Below, piece after piece: positions 58,308 through 64,000 of a stretch of 64,000 bases of DNA. This DNA is from Candidatus Poribacteria bacterium (GTDB taxonomy: Bacteria; Poribacteria; WGA-4E; WGA-3G): positions 22,501 to 86,500 of the forward strand of contig JAPPFM010000040.1 in NCBI GenBank assembly GCA_028821605.1. The letters are read 5' to 3'. Below the pieces are notes generated by a model, which was given only the letters and a program-made list of their open reading frames with translations, was not told the origin of the DNA and made no database searches. Positions within the stretch are counted from its first letter, which is position 1; each line of letters begins with the position of its first letter. The position numbers and the translations under genes are program-made.

Positions 58308-59033
58308 TCATCCAACATAAGGCTCAGGATTACGCTCAACCTCTGCCAGAAGCGTGTCCACATACGTCTTAATGTGGAACAGCCGACAATCCGAATCCCC
58401 CACCGGACCTCGCTTTAAGTGACCCAGTCCCTCCCAGAATTCGCCAAGTTTTGGACGGTTCAATCCGGCAAACTGTGCCTGCGTATCGTCAGCAAGGCGT
58501 TTATTCCAATGGATAACCTCAACGAGATGGATATAGGTCGAAGTCTGATAGTCAACGCCAATCATGAGGAGTTTAGCGTTCGCCTTGTAAGCACGAAACA
58601 TCGGCGAATGCGTGCCATAAGTCTTGCCCCACGGGTGATGATCCCACGGTGATTGGTAGCCTTCGCGTCGAAGATGATCGGACACAAACCCTTCCGCATC
58701 TTTCCCGCGCGCAGCAACAGCGTGCGAATAGTGGTCGGAGCGATAGGTACCGGGCATCTGCCGAAAAAACTCCGTCAACCACCCTACCGTAGACGGAGTT
58801 GTCGCAACATCCCACGACGCAACGCGTTCTTCCCGACTCGGCAAAAGACTAAAAGTCGGCATCAGAATCAACCCGTCCTGTTCGATAACCGTTTCGAGCG
58901 CAGAGATTACCGTACCGGCTCCACCCTCAACAGGTCCCAAACTCTTGAAGGACGAATGAATAAAGAGTGTATCCCCTTTTTCGATGCCGAGATCGGTAAA
59001 ACCTTGAATGAGTTTCTCGCGCGTGTAGTGCAT
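58308..59033 (-). CDS. AAC(3)-family (antibiotic N-acetyltransferase-like) protein
   Basis: 241 residues from ATG 59033; the frame upstream is repeat DNA. It shows the Antibiotic_NAT fold: LFIHSSFKSLGPVEGGAGTVISALETVI near residue 24, LILMPTFSL, a His in YRSDHYSHAVAARG aligning with the catalytic region, PWGKTYGTHSPM, and LLMIGVDYQTSTYIHLVE near the end. Characterised relatives acetylate the 3-amino group of aminoglycosides, but many homologs (YokD, FrbF) have other substrates. No resistance context is present here. No good ribosome site; the repeat immediately upstream may supply the leader. Confidence 0.85.
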   Translation of the reverse strand: MHYTREKLIQGFTDLGIEKGDTLFIHSSFKSLGPVEGGAGTVISALETVIEQDGLILMPTFSLLPSREERVASWDVATTPSTVGWLTEFFRQMPGTYRSDHYSHAVAARGKDAEGFVSDHLRREGYQSPWDHHPWGKTYGTHSPMFRAYKANAKLLMIGVDYQTSTYIHLVEVIHWNKRLADDTQAQFAGLNRPKLGEFWEGLGHLKRGPVGDSDCRLFHIKTYVDTLLAEVERNPEPYVG

Positions 59034-59043
59034 CTTAAGTCTT

Positions 59044-59145
59044 GTAGGTTGGGTTGAACGGCGTTGAAAATCAGGGGTGTGTATCCCAAACACACACCAA
59101 ACTTAACGTCCTGTTATATGCCCCAAGAACCGAGTGAAACCCAAC
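59044..59145 (+). repeat. gtaggttggg...aaacccaac element
   Basis: 102 bases from GTAGGTTGGGTTGAACGG to GAGTGAAACCCAAC, with an internal ggtgtgt / acacacc inverted pair. It lies directly upstream of the AAC(3)-like gene. Confidence 0.75.
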
Positions 59146-59171
59146 AGCATTATGAAATGTTGGTTTCACCT

Positions 59172-60338
59172 CTAAACCGCCTCATACTTCCGCAACAATT
59201 CAACAATTTTTCCAGCATCCGCCCGTCGCATCCGCTGCGCGACTCGCAGCGGTGTCAAACCTTTCCCATTCTTAAGGTTCGGATCCGCCCCTTTAACAAG
59301 CAATGCTTCTATAGCAGCACGCTGTTTTTCACCGTCCTTTATTGTTGATCGAATCGCCTCAAACAACGCTGTTTCGCCACTGTTGTCGGGAGCATCAATC
59401 GTGGCACCTTTTTCGATGAGAAGATCAATGACGCTAAGAAAACCCGCTTTCGCAGCACAATGCAACGCCGTTTTTCCCTTGTAGTTCCGGACATCGATAT
59501 CGGCACCGAGTTCTAAGAGTCTCAGGATTTCCTCTGGATGTTCCCTATTATCGCCGCGACATACGTAAACAAGCATGGGCCACCCCATGTCCCCCTGCGC
59601 ATTTATATCCTTCGGTGGGACACCGTAACTTTTGAGCAGCTCGCTCATTTCGGAACCGTCGTCCAAGATACGTGGGGCTTCGTTCGGATCCGCTCCGTTT
59701 TCGAGTAACAACGTGGTAATCTCTATCCGATTCCCTGAGACGGCATAATCCAGAAAGCGTTCACTGTATGGCTCTATGGTTGCACCTCGTGAGATAAGCA
59801 ATTCAACGATTGCCGGAACTCCGCCTCTGATGGCATAACAGAGCGGAGTTGCCCACGCCGTTTCTCGGTGTTCAAAGGTGTGTGGTTTTCCAGCCGGTAG
59901 CATCACTGCCTGAAGGTATCCTTTGTTAATAAGATGTGGGTCGTTATCGAGGTGTGAGTAGACCTTATCATAGTCTCCGAGATAAGCGGCAGTATGGATG
60001 TCAATTGTCGCGCCCTGCTCAAGTAGATAGTCTGCCACGAGGTCGCGTCCTTCATACCGCGCCACGCAGTAGGGCGTTATCTCAAGGCGGTGCTGAATGT
60101 GATAGCAACCCGGCAGATGTATATCGGCACCCCGTTCAAGCAGAAATTGAACCATCTCCAATTTTCCGCGATACGCCGCCTCCCACAACATCGTCCGACC
60201 ATGTGAGCCAACAGTATGAATCCAAGCGGGATTATCATCAAGTAGTTCGCTAACAGTATCAAGGTCCCCGCGCCCTACCGCCGCAACAACGATTTTAAGA
60301 AAATCGCTCTGATTTCCAGTAAGTTGAACCTTTGCCAT
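59172..60338 (-). CDS. Ankyrin-repeat protein
   Basis: 388 residues, no signal peptide. About eight ankyrin repeats are readable: GRTMLWEAAYRGKLEMVQFLLERGADI, ETAWATPLCYAIRGGVPAIVELLISRGATI, GKTALHCAAKAGFLSVIDLLIEKGATIDAP, GETALFEAIRSTIKDGEKQRAAIEALLVKGADPNL and others, running to GLTPLRVAQRM. Ankyrin arrays bind proteins; in sponge symbionts they are discussed as effectors interfering with host phagocytosis (family knowledge), but no secretion signal is visible. It is 14 bases downstream of a PhyH gene on the same strand, so it is probably the last gene of that unit. Confidence 0.92.
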   Translation of the reverse strand: MAKVQLTGNQSDFLKIVVAAVGRGDLDTVSELLDDNPAWIHTVGSHGRTMLWEAAYRGKLEMVQFLLERGADIHLPGCYHIQHRLEITPYCVARYEGRDLVADYLLEQGATIDIHTAAYLGDYDKVYSHLDNDPHLINKGYLQAVMLPAGKPHTFEHRETAWATPLCYAIRGGVPAIVELLISRGATIEPYSERFLDYAVSGNRIEITTLLLENGADPNEAPRILDDGSEMSELLKSYGVPPKDINAQGDMGWPMLVYVCRGDNREHPEEILRLLELGADIDVRNYKGKTALHCAAKAGFLSVIDLLIEKGATIDAPDNSGETALFEAIRSTIKDGEKQRAAIEALLVKGADPNLKNGKGLTPLRVAQRMRRADAGKIVELLRKYEAV

Positions 60339-60352
60339 TTACACTTCCTTAT

Positions 60353-61084
60353 TTAACCATCAACAACGCGCGGACGATTACCAATAGAAGGCGGCAACAA
60401 CATCCGCTTCTGCTGTTCGCTCAATTCGCCGTATTTACTAATGTCATAGTAGGTGTTCGACCATGAGGAGTGTCCAGGGCTATACTTATAGAGCAGCGAC
60501 CGCCGTTGATGTTTTGCTGTCCACGGCATCGTTCCATGAACGAGTGCCTCTGTGAAAAAGACGACATCCCCGGCCTCCAGAGCGGGTTGGACGACGTAGT
60601 GTGCAGGACGCTCAAATCGCCGAACCTCTATCGGGATGTCCCGCAAAAAGTTGCTCTTATGACTTCCCGGAATACAGGAGAATCCACCCGCACCTTCGGG
60701 AGCATCCGCCAGATTGTAAGTCATCACAGACAATCCGTTCCGCATGATACCATCTCGGTATTTATACCAGTGATCCGCTTCGGGACCGCCGGGTCCACCG
60801 CCATCTTCGCCACCGTGCAAGCCATTAATATGGGGACCTGCCTCCATGAAGATGGCATAATCGTGATCGAGACGCACGTGCGGACCCAGTAGGTCAAGGA
60901 GATAGGGGAGAATTTTCGGATGATCAATCAGTCGCTTAAAGGGTTCACCCCAGAGACTCGGCGGTCCCTGACGTTCGCTGTTGTCAATGATATCGTTCAT
61001 CTCAGCGACTTCATCCTCAGTCAAGACGTTCTTTATAACGAGATACCCTTCAAGGTCTACCTGAAATTTTTCTTCACCTGTCAT
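60353..61084 (-). CDS. PhyH-family dioxygenase, tandem paralog 1
   Basis: 243 residues from ATG 61084, with AAAGGAT upstream. It starts MTGEEKFQVDLEGYLVIKNVLTEDEVAEMND. Segments typical of the group: LLGPHVRLDHDYAIFM, GLHGGEDGGG (its His a likely iron ligand), NGLSVMTYNLADAPEGAGGFSCIPGSHKSNF, and VVFFTEALVHGTMPWTAKHQRRSLLYKYSPGH (distal His, then Arg). It lacks the classic W-H-x-D form. Two close paralogs lie upstream in the same orientation. Presumed Fe(II)/2-oxoglutarate hydroxylase, substrate unknown. C terminus RRMLLPPS-like, ending NRPRVVDG. Confidence 0.87.
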   Translation of the reverse strand: MTGEEKFQVDLEGYLVIKNVLTEDEVAEMNDIIDNSERQGPPSLWGEPFKRLIDHPKILPYLLDLLGPHVRLDHDYAIFMEAGPHINGLHGGEDGGGPGGPEADHWYKYRDGIMRNGLSVMTYNLADAPEGAGGFSCIPGSHKSNFLRDIPIEVRRFERPAHYVVQPALEAGDVVFFTEALVHGTMPWTAKHQRRSLLYKYSPGHSSWSNTYYDISKYGELSEQQKRMLLPPSIGNRPRVVDG

Positions 61085-61138
61085 AATAGATAATCCTTTC
61101 AATTGGCTGTCAGCCATCAGCAATCGGCTGTCAGCATC

Positions 61139-61382
61139 GTAGGTTGGGTTGAGCGGAACCGAGAAAAACGATACCGATACCCCAAGCACTTTTACCACCC
61201 TATATTGTCCTATCAATCAAGGAGATAGCGAAACCCAACAGAAACCTACCGCCATGTTTGTGGCACTTGACGCAAAGAGCGTTGGGTTTCACTGGTTTTC
61301 TCTATGTCTATGCGGATATATTAGGTTTGATGTATTTTGAAAGATCCACCTTTGATTTTCAACACCGTTCAACCCAACCTAC
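61139..61382. repeat. Pair of inverted gtaggttggg elements
   Basis: Copy one, 61139-61239, runs GTAGGTTGGGTTGAGCGG to GAAACCCAAC. Copy two, 61281-61382, is in the opposite direction (GTTGGGTTTCAC to AACCCAACCTAC). Together they could fold into one long cruciform. They fill the 356-base gap between two PhyH paralogs; the rest of the gap (61383-61440) carries an aaattgacacctatggtgcgg word shared with the truA insert. Confidence 0.8.
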
Positions 61383-61440
61383 GGAACCTATACACTAAAT
61401 TGACACCTATGGTGCGGTTTCCTAACCTCACCGGATTTCC

Positions 61441-62175
61441 TTATTCCGAATCAACAACTGGCGGCCGCCTACCGATAGACGGCGGCATCAGCATCCGTTT
61501 CTGCTGTTCCGTCAACCCCTCATATTTGCTAATATCATAGTAATTCCCCGCCCACGCGGAGTGTCCCGGACTATATTTATAGAGCAACGACCGGCGTTGA
61601 TGACCTGCTGTCCACGGCATCGTTCCATGAATGAGTGCCTCCGTGAAGAATAGCACGTCGCCTGCTGCCAGAGCCGGTTGAACGACATAGTGCGTTGGAC
61701 GTTCAAAGTGCCGCACTTCCGATGGGATTTCTCGCAAGAAATTGCTTTTATGGCTGCCCGGAATACAAGCGAATCCACCCGCGCCTGTGGGGGCATCCGC
61801 CAGATTATACGTCATCACACATAGCCCGTTCCGCATGATACCATCTCGGTATTTATACCAGTGATCCCCCTCATTACCACCAGGTCTACCACCATCTTCA
61901 CCGCCGTGCAATCTGCCACCACCTTGACCCTCCTCCATAAAGATGGCGTAATCGTGGTCTAAACGGACATGCGGACCCAAGAGGTCTATGAGATACGGCA
62001 GGATTTTCGGATGATCAATCAGTCGCTTAAAAGGTTCACCCCAGAGGCTTGGCGGTCCCTGACGCTCTCCGTTATCAATAATATCGTTCATCTCAGCGAT
62101 TTCGGCATCAGTCAAGACATTCTTTATGACGAGATACCCTTCAAGGTCAACCTGAAATTTTTCTTCGCCTGTCAT
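61441..62175 (-). CDS. PhyH-family dioxygenase, tandem paralog 2
   Basis: 244 residues from ATG 62175, with AAAGGATTATC upstream exactly as in paralog 1. It starts MTGEEKFQVDLEGYLVIKNVLTDAEIAEMND. Same motifs as paralog 1 (LDHDYAIFMEEGQ, RLHGGEDGGR, LADAPTGAGGFACIPGSHKSNF, LFFTEALIHGTMPWTAGHQRRSLLYKYSPGH). It ends MLMPPSIGRRPPVVDSE, identical to paralog 3. Differences between copies cluster in the loop after LHGGEDGG, which may tune substrate choice. Thirty-nine bases separate it from paralog 3. Confidence 0.87.
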   Translation of the reverse strand: MTGEEKFQVDLEGYLVIKNVLTDAEIAEMNDIIDNGERQGPPSLWGEPFKRLIDHPKILPYLIDLLGPHVRLDHDYAIFMEEGQGGGRLHGGEDGGRPGGNEGDHWYKYRDGIMRNGLCVMTYNLADAPTGAGGFACIPGSHKSNFLREIPSEVRHFERPTHYVVQPALAAGDVLFFTEALIHGTMPWTAGHQRRSLLYKYSPGHSAWAGNYYDISKYEGLTEQQKRMLMPPSIGRRPPVVDSE

Positions 62176-62214
62176 AATAGATAATCCTTTCACTTGGCTT
62201 TCAGCCATATTTCT

Positions 62215-62949
62215 TCATTCCGAATCAACAACTGGCGGTCGTCTACCGATGGATGGCGGCATTAACATCCGTTTCTGTTGTTCCGTCAACCCCTCATATT
62301 TGCTAATGTCGTAGTAATTGCTCGACCACGCGGAATGTCCGGGGCTGTATTTATAGAGCAACGACCGCCGTTCATGTTCCGCTGTCCACGGCATCGTCCC
62401 GTGAATGAGTGCCTCCGTGAAAAACAGCACATCTCCCGCCTCGACGGGCGGTTGAACGACATAGTGTGCAGGACGCTCAAATCGCCGAACCTCTGACGGA
62501 ATTTCCGGTACGAAATTACTCTTATGGCTCGCTGGGATACATGCAAACCCACCGGCACCTGCTGGAGCATCCGCCAGATTATACGTCATCACGGACAACC
62601 CATTCCGTATATGTCCGTCCCGATACTTATACCAATGATCACCAACGTGTCCACCGGCGCGTCCGCCATCCTCACCGCCGTGTAAGCCGCCGCGTCCTTG
62701 CCCTTTCTCCATGAAGAGGGCGTAATCATGATCGAGTCGGACATGCGCACCCAACAAATCAATGAGATACGGCAGAATTTTCGGATGGTCAATGAGCCGC
62801 TTAAACGGTTCTCCCCAAAGACTCGGCGGTCCTTGGCGATCTCCGTTATCAATAATCTCGTTCATCTCAGCGACCTCGTCGTCGGTCAAAACATTCTTTA
62901 TAACGAGATACCCCTCAAGGTCTACTTTGAATTTCTCTTCACCTGTCAT
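62215..62949 (-). CDS. PhyH-family dioxygenase, tandem paralog 3
   Basis: 244 residues from ATG 62949, with AAAGGAGTC upstream. It starts MTGEEKFKVDLEGYLVIKNVLTDDEVAEMNE. Motifs match paralogs 1 and 2 (LDHDYALFMEKGQ, GLHGGEDGGR, LADAPAGAGGFACIPASHKSNF, LFFTEALIHGTMPWTAEHERRSLLYKYSPGH). Note PASHKSNF instead of PGSHKSNF. It is the first gene of the minus-strand unit that ends with the ankyrin gene, and its upstream region carries gtcagccatcag repeats. Confidence 0.87.
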   Translation of the reverse strand: MTGEEKFKVDLEGYLVIKNVLTDDEVAEMNEIIDNGDRQGPPSLWGEPFKRLIDHPKILPYLIDLLGAHVRLDHDYALFMEKGQGRGGLHGGEDGGRAGGHVGDHWYKYRDGHIRNGLSVMTYNLADAPAGAGGFACIPASHKSNFVPEIPSEVRRFERPAHYVVQPPVEAGDVLFFTEALIHGTMPWTAEHERRSLLYKYSPGHSAWSSNYYDISKYEGLTEQQKRMLMPPSIGRRPPVVDSE

Positions 62950-63059
62950 GTATAAAGACTCCTTTCATTTCGGCTGTCGGCTGTCAGCCATCAGCCAAGA
63001 GGCTTCTTATATGGATAATATCATAGGTGTCAATTCAAGAAAAATCATAATCTTGGTCC

Positions 63060-63150
63060 CCAAGCCGGTAGGTGCGGTTTGCAACCGCACTGAAACCCTC
63101 ACCGCCGCTGGCGAGGATTGTATCCTCGCCTTCCCGTAATATAGCAGTCT
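63060..63150. repeat. Composite of small palindromes shared with MITE family A
   Basis: ggtgcggtttgcaaccgcac (63071-63090) is a palindrome like the one before truA (29377-29392). The gctggcgaggat-tgt-atcctcgcc stretch (63107-63130) matches the core of the 11651 element in inverse orientation. A shared cttcccgtaatatagca end follows. Noncoding. Confidence 0.6.
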
Positions 63151-63172
63151 GTTCGTCGCGGATCCCACAATC

Positions 63173-63907
63173 TCACAAAGTTGTAAGTTCCGATAGTTTC
63201 GTTATTGTCCTCACATCAAGTGCGAATTCTTTTCCCTCCGAACCCTCTTTATTGACGCTAAAATCAAACGCATTGCCCTCATTTTCCCGTTGTATCACTA
63301 TCGGCACAATACCCGCAGCGCGAGCCGCCTCCGTATCGTCTTCCGTGTCCCCAACATAAACGACTTCTTCAGGCTTCATTCCGGTCTGCGCAAAAGCCGA
63401 GTCAAATATGCGTGGATCCGGTTTCTTGACACCCACTTCACCGGAGATAACAACCGAATCAAAAAAATGCGTCAGACCGAGTTCACTGAGAACAGAGTGG
63501 ACGTGCGGTGGATGATCGAAATTGGAAATGAGAGCGAGTTTTTTGGAACGGTGTAGTATTTGCAGTACGTGTAGTGCCTCAGCATCAAGCAATATATGTT
63601 TTTGCCAAGCACTGGCAATTTTGTTTGCGATCTCTGTTATATCTTCAGAGGTTAGAGTCAGGTCTAAATCCAAGCAGAGGTTTTGGATACGTTGTTCAAA
63701 CACCGTCATATTGTGTTGTCGCGGTGTTGGTTCGCTTTTACCGAAAAACTGATCGCACCTTTTCGCAAACGATTCTATTGAACACGTCAACCCGTGCAAT
63801 CCGAGTTGTTTATGAAATTCGTTCAGCCAATCAGACCATGCGACATCCATATTTCCGTACACCAAGAGTGTCCCGTATAAGTCAAAAAAGATTCCGTTAA
63901 TAGCCAT
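63173..63907 (-). CDS. HAD-superfamily hydrolase
   Basis: 244 residues. Motif I is FFDLYGTLLVYG (nucleophilic Asp near residue 9; the second Asp of DxDGT is Tyr, as in dehalogenase-type and some other HAD proteins). Motif II is LALISNFD (Ser/Thr region), motif III the Lys in GEVGVKKPDPRIF, and motif IV VYVGDTEDDTEAARAAG. A C1-type cap lies between. The missing second Asp argues against a standard phosphomonoesterase, but the family is variable. Substrate unknown. Starts MAINGIFFDLYG. A family B MITE begins 28 bases upstream. Confidence 0.88.
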   Translation of the reverse strand: MAINGIFFDLYGTLLVYGNMDVAWSDWLNEFHKQLGLHGLTCSIESFAKRCDQFFGKSEPTPRQHNMTVFEQRIQNLCLDLDLTLTSEDITEIANKIASAWQKHILLDAEALHVLQILHRSKKLALISNFDHPPHVHSVLSELGLTHFFDSVVISGEVGVKKPDPRIFDSAFAQTGMKPEEVVYVGDTEDDTEAARAAGIVPIVIQRENEGNAFDFSVNKEGSEGKEFALDVRTITKLSELTTL

Positions 63908-63934
63908 CTTTGTGTCCCATTTCCCAATAATAGC

Positions 63935-64000
63935 AGGACTTACGCACTGTTTCTTAAAGTCCCCCTGATAAGGGGGATTTAGGGGGTTTCTTCCAATGCT
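63935..64000. mobile_element. MITE-like element (family B), copy 3, cut by window end
   Basis: AGGACTTACGCA (63935-63946) followed by ttaaagt-CCCCCTGATAAGGGGG-atttagggggttt, as in the copy at 48356. The right end lies outside the window. Confidence 0.75.

Noticed and set aside
58308..59033. Aminoglycoside resistance gene.
   Set aside because: Only fold-level similarity to AAC(3); no resistance context, and many homologs have other substrates.

Overview
This window most resembles a genome of the Candidatus Poribacteria type: a Gram-negative, sponge-associated or free-living marine heterotroph. I infer this from the gene mix and cannot confirm it without a search. The signs are five intact phytanoyl-CoA-dioxygenase-like (PhyH) genes, an enolase-superfamily dehydratase, a Gfo/Idh/MocA oxidoreductase, a BNR sialidase-like protein, a TPR + SUMF1 + FG-GAP/ASPIC cluster, a remnant of a WIPYQLAEP-type C-terminal domain, and many short noncoding repeats (cagttatcagttgtcag, gtaggttgggttgaacgg, ggacttacgca). 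An LpxL-type acyltransferase implies lipid A and an outer membrane. I see no tRNA, rRNA, CRISPR array, prophage or intact transposase.

Layout. 0-8 kb: edge-truncated sialidase-like gene (-), a secreted TPR/SUMF1/ASPIC set (+), a secreted protein of unknown function (-) and two tandem TolB-like propellers (+). 8-14 kb: double-VWA protein with a TonB-like N terminus, PCMT-like methyltransferase, MoaB/MogA, EcfT and a STAS anti-sigma antagonist. 14-21 kb: DUF5695-like protein, D-2-hydroxyacid dehydrogenase, mandelate-racemase-family dehydratase and a large membrane protein. 21-26 kb: Rpn-type nuclease-like protein, a protein with a degenerate C39-like domain, and a Na+/Ca2+ exchanger with an extra periplasmic domain. 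25-39 kb: metabolic and housekeeping genes (PhyH, aldo/keto reductase, RluD, TruA, HD hydrolase, second PhyH, Gfo/Idh/MocA, MurA, HisD, DUF1028, PGPGW, SDR). 39-48 kb: PQQ-like propeller, serine hydrolase, an unknown gene coupled to an MtaA/UroD-like methyltransferase, two tandem dockerin-thioredoxin genes, transposase debris, LpxL and a LamG protein. 48-58 kb: a MoxR/DUF58/DUF4129/DUF4350/SpoIIM/RDD locus with three related polytopic membrane proteins. 58-64 kb: AAC(3)-like protein, ankyrin protein, three tandem PhyH paralogs and a HAD hydrolase.

The most interesting feature is the pair at 43571-44179 and 44181-45602. In both, a secreted dockerin-like protein runs into a thioredoxin fold, and an in-frame TGA sits exactly where the first cysteine of the CxxC redox motif should be (U-P-F-C and U-P-S-C). 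The frame, the cis-proline TPT motif and the rest of the fold continue after the TGA in both copies although the two have diverged. I read them as two translationally coupled selenoproteins that an ordinary gene caller would cut into four pieces. TGA is used as a normal stop elsewhere in the window (for example truA and the PhyH gene ending at 32272), so a changed genetic code is not the explanation.

Other recurring themes are a shared C-terminal tail (LTTTWA-x-x-K) on secreted proteins of different folds, suggesting a sorting signal; several MITE-like families; and two genes (truA and the DUF4350 gene) whose start regions are duplicated around repeat-derived DNA.
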